Source of the DNA: Cyanobacteria bacterium UBA5018
Lineage (GTDB): Bacteria > Cyanobacteriota > Cyanobacteriia > PCC-6307 > Cyanobiaceae
DNA length: 23,670 nucleotides
Direction: 5' to 3'
Assembly (NCBI GenBank): GCA_002396505.1
Contig: DGYA01000109.1
Location: 1 to 23,670, forward strand
Of the stretch, positions 1 through 7,635 are shown in pieces. The position numbers were made by a program, and so were the translations under genes. The stretch's first letter is position 1. Each line of letters opens with the position of its first letter. The notes beneath the pieces were generated by a model that did no database searches, was not told where the DNA came from, and worked only from the letters and a program-made list of their open reading frames with translations.

Positions 1-173
1 TGACACCTTTCCTGAAAGTCACCGAAGCAGTATTCGAAGCGTTGAATCACCCCCTCCTTTTCTAGTTGGTTGAGGGCATCAGGGCCGTTTTCCATTGCGT
101 CACGGAGCAGAACGAATGCTCTGTCGAAATTTTGAAAGCGTTGCTTCCAGCGGATGTCAGGGTTTGGATTCAT
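1..173 (-). CDS. Nucleotidyltransferase substrate-binding protein, HI0074 family (partial)
   Basis: Only the first 57 codons are inside the window; the gene runs off the left edge. The N-terminus contains RWKQRFQNFDRAF, then a stretch rich in Leu and Glu, then LEKEGVIQRFEYCF. This is the typical start of the HI0074/HEPN-like helical proteins that pair with a minimal nucleotidyltransferase (MNT) encoded next door. The start ATG (173-171) overlaps the hsdM stop TGA (172-170) in an ATGA arrangement, so it is almost certainly cotranscribed and translationally coupled with hsdM. HEPN/MNT pairs are known as toxin-antitoxin modules in which the MNT modifies the HEPN partner. Whether this member is a toxin, or an accessory part of the restriction locus, cannot be told from the fragment. 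Confidence 0.75.
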   Translation of the reverse strand, partial: MNPNPDIRWKQRFQNFDRAFVLLRDAMENGPDALNQLEKEGVIQRFEYCFGDFQERC

Positions 174-1984
174 AGTGTGAAGCCAAAATTCCTCAAATTC
201 GCCCTGATCGCCGCTTCCAGTTTGGCTGATTCAGCGAACTGAGCGGTCAGCTCAGCCACCAGCCGTGGCATCTTTTGCTCAAATGGCTCGCCGTCGTCTT
301 CCACCTCCTCCGCGCCCACATAGCGCCCCGGCATGAGCACATGTCCATGGGCAGCGATCTCGGCGGTGGTGGCGGATTTGCAGAACCCCGGCACATCCTC
401 GTATTCACCGGCGCCGTCGGCACCCCGCCAACGGTGATAGGTGGCGCTGATCTTCGCCAGGTCGGCCTCCAGCAGCTCCCGATGCACCCGATCAATCAGC
501 GATCCCAACTTGCGGGCATCGATGAACAACGTGTGCCCGCGCCGATCGCGGAAGCCCCGTTGGCCGTCGGCAGCCTTGCTTTTCGCCAGGAACCAGAGGC
601 ATACCGGAATTTGGGTGCTGTAGAAGAGCTGGCCGGGCAGGGCCACCATGCAGTCCACCAGATCCGCCTTGATCAGGGCGCGGCGGATTTCGCCTTCGCC
701 GCTCTGGTTGGAGCTCATGCTGCCATTGGCCAGCACGAAGCCGGCCATGCCCTGGGGCGCGAGGTGATGAATAAAATGCTGTACCCAGGCGAAGTTGGCG
801 TTGCCATGGGGCGGCACGCCGAACTGCCAGCGCACGTCATCGTCACGGCGGTTCCAGTCGGAGTCGTTGAAGGGAGGGTTGGCGATCACGTAGTCAGCCC
901 GTAGATCGGCATGCAGGTCGCGGCGGAAGGTATCGGCGTGCTCTGGGCCGAAATCGGCCTCGATGCCGCGCAGGGCCAGGTTCATCACCGCCAGGCGGCG
1001 GGTGGTGGCATTGCTCTCCTGGCCGTATATCGAAATGTCGCCCAGCCTGCCGCCGTGGCTTTCCACGAACTTCTCGCTCTGTACGAACATGCCGCCGGAA
1101 CCGCAGCAGGGGTCATAGATGCGGCCCTTATAGGGCTCCAGCATCTCCACCAGGCAGCGCACCACACAGCTTGGCGTATAGAACTGACCGCCGTTCTTGC
1201 CCTCAGCCGATGCAAAGCGGGTGAGGAAGTATTCATACACCCGGCCCAGCAGATCCACGGAGCGATGCGTCTGTTCACCCTCGCTGGTGGCGGTGAGTTG
1301 GATCGAGGCGATCACATTGATCAGCTCCCCGAGGCGCTGCTTGTCGAGGCCAGGGCGGGCATAGTCCTTGGGTAGCACGCCCTTGAGGCGTGGGTTGTCG
1401 CGCTCGATCGCCACCATGGCGTCGTCCACGAGCTTGCCGATGGTGGGTTGCGTGGCGTTGGCCTGCAGCTGGCTCCAGCGGGCCTCGGCCGGCACCCAGA
1501 ACACGTTTTCGGCCTTGTATTCGTCGGGGTCTTCCGGGTTGGCACCCTCGTAGTCGCCAAGGCCTGCCACCAGCTTGGCGCGCTGCTCTTCGAAGCTATC
1601 GGATATGTATTTAAGGAAGATCAGGCCGAGCACCACGTGCTTGTATTCGGCCGCGTCCATGTTGTTGCGCAGCTTGTCGGCCGTGAGCCAGAGCTTGGCC
1701 TCGAAGCCCAGGTTGGCGGTGCCGTTGCCGGCTGTCTTGGCCCTGCGGCCATTCCCCACGGGTGCCGCTGCCTTAGCTACCGGTTCGGCGCCCACCATGG
1801 ACACCGCATCGCTGCGGCCCCGGCCGCGCACCACGATCCCCTTGGTCACCAGTTCAGCCTTTACCTCCTCGTAGAGGGCCTCCTCCCAGCCGAGCGCTTG
1901 GCGCAGGGCGGGATTTTTGACGGGGCTCCCGGCTTTATCCAGGGCTTCAAGGAAGTCGTTCAGGTGCTCCTGATCGGGCATCAC
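170..1984 (-). CDS. hsdM: Type I restriction-modification system DNA methyltransferase subunit
   Basis: This is an N6-adenine DNA methyltransferase that would work with HsdS (specificity) and HsdR (restriction), neither of which is in the window; they may lie beyond the left edge. The protein is about 604 residues. Residues 1-60 form a winged-helix-like extension, and 92-260 are the helical HsdM N-terminal domain (FEAKLWLTADKLRNNMD). GQFYTP is at 266-271, the AdoMet-binding motif DPCCGSGG at 291-298 and the catalytic NPPF at 369-372. The start is either GTG at 1984 or ATG at 1981, and no Shine-Dalgarno site is visible for either. The stop overlaps the start of the downstream HI0074-type gene. 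All catalytic motifs are intact, so the enzyme is probably active. The surrounding decayed toxin-antitoxin fragments suggest a mobile defence neighbourhood. Confidence 0.93.
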   Translation of the reverse strand: MMPDQEHLNDFLEALDKAGSPVKNPALRQALGWEEALYEEVKAELVTKGIVVRGRGRSDAVSMVGAEPVAKAAAPVGNGRRAKTAGNGTANLGFEAKLWLTADKLRNNMDAAEYKHVVLGLIFLKYISDSFEEQRAKLVAGLGDYEGANPEDPDEYKAENVFWVPAEARWSQLQANATQPTIGKLVDDAMVAIERDNPRLKGVLPKDYARPGLDKQRLGELINVIASIQLTATSEGEQTHRSVDLLGRVYEYFLTRFASAEGKNGGQFYTPSCVVRCLVEMLEPYKGRIYDPCCGSGGMFVQSEKFVESHGGRLGDISIYGQESNATTRRLAVMNLALRGIEADFGPEHADTFRRDLHADLRADYVIANPPFNDSDWNRRDDDVRWQFGVPPHGNANFAWVQHFIHHLAPQGMAGFVLANGSMSSNQSGEGEIRRALIKADLVDCMVALPGQLFYSTQIPVCLWFLAKSKAADGQRGFRDRRGHTLFIDARKLGSLIDRVHRELLEADLAKISATYHRWRGADGAGEYEDVPGFCKSATTAEIAAHGHVLMPGRYVGAEEVEDDGEPFEQKMPRLVAELTAQFAESAKLEAAIRANLRNFGFTL

Positions 1985-2072
1985 TGGATCAGGTTGTTGT
2001 TGCTGGGGAGAGTCTGCCTGTTGCGGGGTGGTTGTGGGGCAAATTCAGGCAGGTGCAGGGCGGCAGTAGCTC

Positions 2073-2239
2073 GAGTGCGGCCCCACCTCCGGCGCCCCCA
2101 CCGGCCTCTTCCTGTGCCTCGGCTTCGCCGATTACATGAGCCACCAGGGCGAGCGAGCCATGTTCGCGGCAGAGTGGCGATCCGCTGGCGGCTGCACAAA
2201 CCCATCCCCGGAGCTTCCGTCCCGGCGCTGGCGGTGTGA
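2073..2239 (+). pseudogene. Frameshifted C-terminal fragment of an unidentified protein
   Basis: Two adjoining plus-strand frames give one plausible protein tail. From 2073 one frame reads through GFADYMSHQGERAM; from 2174 a second frame reads VAIRWRLHKPIP and ends at TGA 2237-2239. A short indel between them would explain the split. A TAG lies in frame just upstream, so only about 55 residues remain. The pattern (aromatic-hydrophobic strand, SHxGER, then WRLHKPIP) vaguely recalls C-terminal domains of some defence helicases (DUF3427-like), but this is from memory and not firm. It sits between hsdM and a broken HicBA module, consistent with a decayed defence island. Confidence 0.3.
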
Positions 2240-2297
2240 GGCGGGCAAGGCGTCAACGGCAAGAGCCCGTCGGAATGAGATCACTGAACCTGGGCAA

Positions 2298-2489
2298 ATG
2301 GAACTCACTGCTGTGCTTTCCCCCGCGGAGGAAGGTGGATACGTGGCCTTCAACCCTGAAACTGGCACCACAACGGAGGGTGAATCCATCGAAGAGGCCC
2401 TCGCCAACCTGCGCGAGGCCACCACGCTCTACCTGCACGAGTTCGCCCGGGCTTCAAGGCGGTTCGCCACAACGGCAGCCATGTGGTGA
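2298..2489 (+). pseudogene. hicB: Truncated HicB-family antitoxin
   Basis: From ATG 2298 the frame gives a recognisable HicB N-terminal domain: AEEGGYVAFNPETGTTTEG, then ESIEEALANLREATTLYL. HicB proteins fold as a partial RNase H-like domain, usually followed by a C-terminal DNA-binding segment. Here the family similarity stops after HEF (about residue 51), and the frame then runs into unrelated residues ending at 2489. The break falls exactly where HicA-like sequence starts in another frame, so a deletion has removed the HicB C-terminus. No complete toxin gene is left beside it. It is most likely non-functional, although the antitoxin-like fold could still be translated. Confidence 0.6.
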
Positions 2490-2518
2490 TGCGGGGCGGC
2501 AGCCTGGGTTGCGTCACC
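2450..2518 (+). pseudogene. hicA: HicA-family toxin remnant
   Basis: Read from 2450 in a different frame from hicB, the sequence gives GFKAVRHNGSHVVMRGG, then SLGCV. The GSHVVMR core with its conserved histidine is typical of HicA mRNA interferases (double-stranded RNA-binding-like fold). The family N-terminus is missing upstream, and the C-terminal part is replaced by unrelated sequence. The antitoxin-first order with direct fusion of the two remnants points to one internal deletion in an old hicBA operon, plus loss of the 3' end. Confidence 0.5.
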
Positions 2519-2591
2519 GGCCAGCGCTTCATCTACCAGGGCAAGCCAGCCTCTTGGCAGCTCCTATGTTGCACCTATTGCACAATGGACC

Positions 2592-2819
2592 ATGCCTCAG
2601 ACCGAGCTGTTGCGGTTCCTGGCCCATGTGCAGGCCGATGCGAGCTTGAAGCTGCGACTGGTCGAAGCCCTCAGTGCAGATGAGGTATCGCTGCTGGCGC
2701 AGGAGCTGGGCTTCCAGGTGTCTGGTAGCGACATCCTGCGCTTTCACGGCCAATCGGCCTCGGGGATCCGCATCACCAGGATCGACCACCCAGGCGAATA
2801 TCCCGGGCGTTATTACTGA
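2592..2819 (+). CDS. Nif11-family small protein
   Basis: This 75-residue protein has a Nif11 domain over most of its length: a helix beginning ELLRFLAHVQADASLKLRL, then ALSADEVSLLAQELGF, then an SGSDIL turn. Nif11 domains are frequent in cyanobacteria, both as leader peptides of ribosomally made modified peptides and as free-standing proteins of unknown role. Here the tail contains no cysteine and reads TRIDHPGEYPGRYY. There is no double-glycine leader cleavage site and no modifying enzyme nearby, so it is more likely a free-standing Nif11 protein than a lanthipeptide precursor. The start ATG 2592 is the first Met in frame. It lies directly behind the broken hicBA remnant and seems intact. 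Confidence 0.75.
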   Translation: MPQTELLRFLAHVQADASLKLRLVEALSADEVSLLAQELGFQVSGSDILRFHGQSASGIRITRIDHPGEYPGRYY

Positions 2820-3056
2820 GACCGGCACAATCGCGACCGGCACATAAGCTTCTCAGTTCGACACCGTTGCCAGCATCCGCAAAACACTTCCTGAACCAGC
2901 TTTATCTTAATGGCAGCCTAAAAAATAAAAGCGCCAGTTGGTAGCAGTTGATCAAGATTCTGTAATGAGATTGATTCTGGATCGGTAGTCATGCCGAATA
3001 CGACCACTTGTTTAGCGGCTGATCGCCCTTCCTCGCGGCTCCACTGGTTGAGTGGC
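2820..3056. other. Intergenic gap with a 10-bp direct repeat
   Basis: No gene is visible between the plus-strand Nif11 gene and the minus-strand selO gene, which converge here. The decamer GACCGGCACA occurs at 2820-2829 and again at 2835-2844, right after the Nif11 stop. The remainder is AT-richer than the flanks, and no clear terminator hairpin with a T-run was found. Confidence 0.4.
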
Positions 3057-4808
3057 TCACGACGAACAGCTGTAGTGAGACACCCCTCCAGCGTTGAAGA
3101 ATTCCCTGGGCTTCAGACGGTTGTAGGTGGCCTCCACTTCCGCTGATTGCTCATCATAGGAATTGCTGAATACCGCCTGCAGATCCTTGGTTAGGGTGTA
3201 ATCGCCCTGGGCAGCTTTTTCATAGGCCGGTGCGATCAGCCATTCGCGCCAGGTGTATTTAGGATTCACGCGTTTCATCGCTTCTGATGTTGCGCGCGGG
3301 TCGCCGCCGCTCGTGATTTGGTTCCGCCAGCGTTCCAGCCAGCTTTCCCATTGCCCATCAAGTTGCTCTGAGCTGGGCAGGTAGAAGCTCTCTTTCAAGC
3401 TGGAGAGTTGCTCTGGAATGTCAGACAGCTTGCGGAACAAGATCGTGTAGTCGGCCTTGGAGAGCACCATCAGCTGCAGCAGTTCATTCACCAGCGGGGC
3501 GTCATAGCTGATCAGGCCGAGCTTGCTGGCCCACATTGCCTCGATCTGCTGGTTCATCGTCTCGGCGAAGCCGTCCCGAATTTGATCGAGCCGCGCCAGT
3601 GCATCTGTGTTGCCCTCGAGTAGCAGCCGGATCGCTGTCCAGAACATTTGGTAGTTGGCTTCCGCAGCCAGCGGTTGGTTGAAGAAGCAGAAATGCTCGC
3701 CGCCGCCTGTCCAGGGCTGAAATCTGGGGTCGAACAGTTCGCAGAATCCGAAGGGGCCGTAGTCGAGGGTGAAACCACCTGCTGCGCAGTTGTCGCTATT
3801 GAAATTACCCTGGCAGTAGCCAACTCGCATCCAGTTAGCCACCAGTGATGTGAGCCGTCCGCGAAATAATCCCGCCAGTTCCACCACCTGATCGCTGAAA
3901 TCAGCACTCGGATCAATCTCCTGCTGGTAGTTCCGCTCGATCAGGTGCGCCACGATCATCCGCAGTTCGTTCAGCGCATCTGGATGGGCCTGGCTGCGGG
4001 CGCGCCGGGCGAATAGCTCCAGCTGGCCTACCCGCAGAAACGATGGCGCCACGCGGGTGGTGATCGCCGCAGGGTTGTCCACCAAGATGTCGGGCTCGAA
4101 CGACCTGGAGTTCGGGGAATACCAGGGCCTGCGTACGGTTTCCGCTCGCGACACATATAGCGTTAGCGAGCGTGAAGTTGGCACCCCCAGGGCTTGCATG
4201 AATTCCTGCGCCAGAAACTCGCGCAAGCTGGAGCGAAGCACGGCGCGGCCATCGGCGCCGCGGCAGTAGGGCGTTGGGCCACCGCCTTTCAGTTGCATCT
4301 CCCAGCGTTTGCCGTTGAAGACGCCTTCCAGTACGGAAATAGCCCGGCCATCGCCGTAGCCGTTGCCAGTTCTAAACGGGCATTGCTGGATGTATTCGGT
4401 GCCGTAGATCGAGAGGGCATAACCAGTTGCCCAACCAAACGGTCGCATCGGCTCCTGCACCACGCTGATGTCGCCGGAAAACAGCCGCCGAAACTGTTCG
4501 TCGTGGGCTAGTTCATCGCTCAGGCCCAGTTCGTGGAACAGGGTTCTGCTGTGAGCCACATACTCCGGCGCTGGAATCGGCTTTGGCGTTACCGGCAGGT
4601 AATGACCGGAGAACACCTGGCGGGGCTGGTGATCGTCGCCATCGCCGCTTGCCTGGGGATCTGCATGCAGTGAATCGAGCAGCGAATAGTCGGCCCGTTG
4701 TGCCAACTCCGCGAACGTGGTGGTCGTCACTGTGGTCGTCACGGCTGTCGGCACTGGTGTCTCGGCTGTTGAACTGGCTGGGTATGGCCCCGCCGCTGAG
4801 CTAACCAT
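3057..4808 (-). CDS. selO: Protein adenylyltransferase SelO (YdiU/UPF0061 family)
   Basis: SelO is a pseudokinase-fold enzyme that transfers AMP from ATP to Ser/Thr/Tyr of target proteins, in bacteria linked to oxidative stress. Diagnostic stretches are present: GNGYGDGRAISVLEG, EMQLKGGGPTPY with the family lysine, RAVLRSSLREFLAQE, and QGNFNSDN followed by LDYGPFGF carrying the metal/catalytic Asp residues. The protein ends in CSS; this cysteine occupies the place of the selenocysteine in the human homologue. The start at 4808 gives 583 residues. An upstream in-frame ATG at 4922 would add 38 Ala/Pro/Gln-rich residues with no family resemblance and is less likely. Even from 4808 the first 30 residues are low complexity (Thr/Val/Ala). 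It is a single gene with no obvious operon partner. Confidence 0.92.
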   Translation of the reverse strand: MVSSAAGPYPASSTAETPVPTAVTTTVTTTTFAELAQRADYSLLDSLHADPQASGDGDDHQPRQVFSGHYLPVTPKPIPAPEYVAHSRTLFHELGLSDELAHDEQFRRLFSGDISVVQEPMRPFGWATGYALSIYGTEYIQQCPFRTGNGYGDGRAISVLEGVFNGKRWEMQLKGGGPTPYCRGADGRAVLRSSLREFLAQEFMQALGVPTSRSLTLYVSRAETVRRPWYSPNSRSFEPDILVDNPAAITTRVAPSFLRVGQLELFARRARSQAHPDALNELRMIVAHLIERNYQQEIDPSADFSDQVVELAGLFRGRLTSLVANWMRVGYCQGNFNSDNCAAGGFTLDYGPFGFCELFDPRFQPWTGGGEHFCFFNQPLAAEANYQMFWTAIRLLLEGNTDALARLDQIRDGFAETMNQQIEAMWASKLGLISYDAPLVNELLQLMVLSKADYTILFRKLSDIPEQLSSLKESFYLPSSEQLDGQWESWLERWRNQITSGGDPRATSEAMKRVNPKYTWREWLIAPAYEKAAQGDYTLTKDLQAVFSNSYDEQSAEVEATYNRLKPREFFNAGGVSHYSCSS

Positions 4809-5047
4809 CTTGGCGAATCTGTCGCCAGTTAGGGGAGCGGCTGGGTGCTGCTGGAGAAGGGGCTGGCGCTGCACAGCCGGAATTGAATGCCCTGGTGGAG
4901 CTGCTGAAGCAGCGGCTGGCATGTGGGACTGAATTCAGGTAAGGCCGATGGGATGATCGGGTTTGCGTGCAGCTGCGGGGTGGGGATCGGGGTGATTACG
5001 GGGATGCAGTGTTATTGGAATGTGCTTTTGTGCCGGCGATGACCAGC

Positions 5048-5121
5048 ACTTAACCCACGTAACTTTTCGCATCGAAATAGCAGTATCAAGGGGGCTTGTC
5101 CGGTCCATCGCTTTGCTAGGC
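5048..5121 (-). other. Possible attC-like recombination site (degenerate)
   Basis: Read on the minus strand, GCCTAGCAAAGC begins at 5121 and overlaps the stop codon of the GDSL esterase. It ends with GTTAAGT at 5054-5048, which fits the integron core pattern GTTRRRY. The left core GCCTAGC differs by one base from RYYYAAC. The 74-bp length and placement right at a gene end fit integron attC sites, but the internal arms are only weakly complementary, so this may be chance or a decayed site. Confidence 0.25.
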
Positions 5122-5766
5122 CGCATCGCCTATCAAACTCTTCGCTAACGGTACAAGAGCTAAGGCCAATTTGCGATGACCTTCTGCGTCCAAATGGATT
5201 CCATCCTCCGCCACGGTCACCACTTGATTGGAATCGAAAAAGCTACAGCCAAATTGGGCGCATGATTGCGCGTAGTAGGTGGGTAACTCGGCGGACCGAG
5301 CCAGAGCGTCCTCAAAGTGATTGGTCATGAGCTCAGACATATTTCCGAATTTCGGTGGCGCAACTACCAAGATATTCGGCGGCCTCTTCTCGAAACCGGC
5401 GGCGCTGTTAATTGCAATCTGCAGTAGTGTGCTGATACCTCTTGCGGATTCCTGTGCCGATGCCTTCAGATGATGCTTTAAGTCATTGGTGCCGAGCATT
5501 ATTATTAACAGGGCAAGCGGTGCATGACTTTCGAGGACGGATAGCAAGGTTGTGCGGGCATTTCGACCGTCACGAAAGGGTTCATCGAAAACTGTGGTTC
5601 TCCCATTGAGAGCCTCCTCTATAACGTAATACGACTCGCCTAGTGATTTTTGCATAATCCCAGGCCACCGTTCAGCGCGAGATAGCCGCTCACCCTTGAG
5701 TGGTATATATCCCCAGGTGTTCGAGTCGCCGAAACAGAGTACCGATTTGTCTCTTGTCATGGTCAT
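5116..5766 (-). CDS. SGNH/GDSL-family arylesterase (acyltransferase-like)
   Basis: This is a 216-residue esterase of the SGNH hydrolase fold. Block I is CFGDSNTWG with nucleophile Ser15. The oxyanion residues are Gly55 (ALNGRTT) and Asn94 (MLGTND). The Asp188/His191 pair is in DGIHLDAEGH. The spacing and the motifs VIEEALNGRTT and LLIIMLGTND closely match the Mycobacterium smegmatis arylesterase/acyltransferase group. No signal peptide is seen, so it is probably cytoplasmic; the natural substrate is unknown. The start is ATG 5766, with a second Met two codons later. The gene begins 11 bp after a GTTAAGC motif and ends inside another attC-like core, an arrangement resembling an integron cassette. 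It may have been acquired horizontally. Confidence 0.85.
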   Translation of the reverse strand: MTMTRDKSVLCFGDSNTWGYIPLKGERLSRAERWPGIMQKSLGESYYVIEEALNGRTTVFDEPFRDGRNARTTLLSVLESHAPLALLIIMLGTNDLKHHLKASAQESARGISTLLQIAINSAAGFEKRPPNILVVAPPKFGNMSELMTNHFEDALARSAELPTYYAQSCAQFGCSFFDSNQVVTVAEDGIHLDAEGHRKLALALVPLAKSLIGDAA

Positions 5767-5777
5767 TCTAATTTGCA

Positions 5778-5899
5778 GCTTAACATGCGTTTGGCTGCAT
5801 CCGCATCAGCTGGCGACGATAGCTTAACATTCGCATAAGTTGCTGGATCTTTGGCATGCTGTCTTTGATGCCTGCTGTGCTGCATGGGCTTTGTTAGGC
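5778..5899 (-). other. Possible attC-like recombination site
   Basis: On the minus strand GCCTAACAAAGC starts at 5899 and matches the integron core RYYYAAC with a commonly seen continuation. Two candidate closing cores GTTAAGC (GTTRRRY) follow, at 5828-5822 and 5784-5778, giving a site of 78 or 122 bp. The 78-bp version has some paired arms (CGCAT with ATGGG, and an inner GGCAT/ATGCC stem). The esterase gene starts just behind the second core. Upstream, TCCGCCACCGGCGGA forms a small hairpin. No integrase gene is in the window. Confidence 0.35.
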
Positions 5900-6022
5900 C
5901 TCCGCCGGTGGCGGACCGTATAAATGGATCCGCGCAAGCGATCTGAGCATGTAGTAGGTACGAATACTCAGTGGGCGCAGACAAATACGATGTATGCCCC
6001 TGGAGAGGCTCCAGGCCGTGGT

Positions 6023-6271
6023 TCAAGGGGAGTGAAACAACGGGGCTTCAATATCCCGCACACCCTGAAGAATGTGGATTGGCTCGATCACCTCCTGCTC
6101 AAGTCGGTAGAAGTTGACTTCCTCCCCGCCGTGAACGCAGCGGCGAATCCCGATGCGCTCGTAGCGAGCCACCAACGCATTGGTCCTGGGGGTGTCGGCC
6201 AGAGCCTCGCAGCGATCAAGCAGCTCCTCGGTGAAGCTGCCGGCCCGTTCCTCGCAACTCCACTGGCCCAC
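6023..6271 (-). pseudogene. N-terminally shortened RelE/ParE-family toxin
   Basis: The reading frame (GTG 6271 to stop 6023, 82 residues) ends with the signature of RelE/ParE toxins: RCEALADTP, then GIRRCVHGG, NFYRLEQEVIEPIHILQG and RDIEAPLF. Family members are usually 90-100 residues and start with a strand plus a helix containing an LSPxAxxDL pattern. That part is missing, and the GTG used as start is simply the first available codon. No antitoxin of the ParD/CopG type is found in the 200 bp upstream. It is therefore most likely an inactivated remnant, although the C-terminal catalytic sheet is well preserved. It points in the same direction as the GDSL gene. Confidence 0.55.
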
Positions 6272-6487
6272 GGTCGCGCCCCGCCTCCCCTCTGGGCGAT
6301 TGATGCTTTTTCGTTGACGTGACGCAGTTTTTCAGCAAACTCCTAAACTTGCTCCCAACCTTGCCAAGGAGCTGGCATTCCTGTTCTGCAGACCTCGGAG
6401 CCGACCATCGGATCACCCCGGGAGCGCCCCGCTCCGCCGGTTACTGCCGGCACGCCGCGGCGCAGTGATTTTCAGCTAAAGCCGTTC

Positions 6488-7525
6488 ATGGCCAGCAGCA
6501 ATTGGCTGGCTGCCTGGCAGGTGGCTAACACCCTGGTGCCCTACGCCCTGCTCTGGTGGCTGGCGGTGTACTGCCTGCGGCAGGGGGCCTGGCTGCTGCT
6601 GCCAGTGCTGGGGCTGATGGTGCTGTTTCTGGCTCGCTGCTTCTCCCTAATGCACGACTGCGGCCACTACGCCCTGTTTCGCCATGGCGCCACCAACCGC
6701 TGGGTTGGTTTTTTGCTTGGCATCGTGGCTGGTATTCCCCAACTGCCCTGGTCTCGGGGGCACGCCTTTCACCATCGCCATAACGGCAACTGGGAAAGGT
6801 ATAAGGGGCCCTCGGCCCTTGTGAGCGTTGAGACGTATAGCAATTTCAGCAACCGAGGCAAGTTCCTCTACCGCTTGCTGCGCCATCCCCTGATGCTGAT
6901 TCCCGGCGGTTTCTTTTACCTGGTGATCAAGCCTCGGCTGGAACTGCTGGCCGGCCTGGCGGGTCTGCTGCCCCACTTGATCACCAGCCTGGGGCAATCG
7001 CCAGTGCCAAGCTGGCGGCAGCTACTGGCCAGCCACAAAACCAGCTGGTGGCACAGCCCGGAAGAATTCCGGGATCTGCTGCTCAACAACCTCGCCGTGG
7101 TGGCCAGCTGGATCGGCATGGCCTGGTGGCTCGGCGCTAGCACTTTCTGGTTGATCTATGCCCCGGTGATGGCCTGCGGTGCGGCGATCTTCATCTGTAT
7201 CTTCTTTGTGCAGCACAACTTTCCTGGCTCCTATGCCCATGCCAGCGATGATTGGCAGGCCATGGATGGTGCAATGCAGGGCACCAGTGATTTGGAGCTG
7301 CCAGCGCTGCTCAACTGGTTCTCCGCCGATATTGGCTGCCATGCGATCCATCACCTCTGTGAGGCGATTCCCAATTATCGATTGCAGGCTTGCCAACAGC
7401 GCAATGCCCATCTGCTCACAGGCGTAAAACGGCTCGGGTTGCGCGACATCCCCAGCTGCTTTGACTACATCCTCTGGGATCAGAGCGCTGGCACCCTCAC
7501 CACCGTGGCTGCCCTATCGACCTAG
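6488..7525 (+). CDS. Membrane fatty acid desaturase family protein
   Basis: This 345-residue integral membrane di-iron enzyme has all three histidine boxes: HDCGH at 56-60, HAFHH at 92-96 and HAIHH at 285-289. Hydrophobic segments lie around residues 15-55, 75-88, 135-165 and 195-240. The segment NGNWERYKGP after box two is found in a subgroup of bacterial acyl-lipid desaturases. Such enzymes introduce double bonds into membrane lipid acyl chains using oxygen and reduced ferredoxin. The exact position of the double bond cannot be predicted, and a related hydroxylase activity is possible. The first Met in a good context is ATG 6488; no Shine-Dalgarno site is seen. It stands alone on the plus strand. 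Confidence 0.85.
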   Translation: MASSNWLAAWQVANTLVPYALLWWLAVYCLRQGAWLLLPVLGLMVLFLARCFSLMHDCGHYALFRHGATNRWVGFLLGIVAGIPQLPWSRGHAFHHRHNGNWERYKGPSALVSVETYSNFSNRGKFLYRLLRHPLMLIPGGFFYLVIKPRLELLAGLAGLLPHLITSLGQSPVPSWRQLLASHKTSWWHSPEEFRDLLLNNLAVVASWIGMAWWLGASTFWLIYAPVMACGAAIFICIFFVQHNFPGSYAHASDDWQAMDGAMQGTSDLELPALLNWFSADIGCHAIHHLCEAIPNYRLQACQQRNAHLLTGVKRLGLRDIPSCFDYILWDQSAGTLTTVAALST

Positions 7526-7635
7526 GGCCACAGTTTTAGCTTTTTCAGCGGGTGGCACCGGTGGCCACCCTGGCCCACAGCCATCACCTAACCCTGGCTT
7601 GGCGTGGGAAAGTGATCTTTCTTCTATCTCTACCC

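Noticed and set aside
275..1375. Long plus-strand reading frames opposite hsdM (275-904 and 911-1375)
   Set aside because: They are antisense to a methyltransferase with all motifs intact and show no family features; GC-rich coding DNA often leaves the opposite strand open.
2592..2819. Nif11 gene as precursor of a modified peptide
   Set aside because: No cysteine-containing core, no double-glycine cleavage site and no modification or transport gene adjacent; the ABC exporter is 7.5 kb away and lacks a peptidase domain.
5763..6026. Minus-strand 87-codon frame between the toxin remnant and the GDSL gene
   Set aside because: No recognisable protein features; it runs through the attC-like cores and small hairpin, so it is better explained as non-coding.
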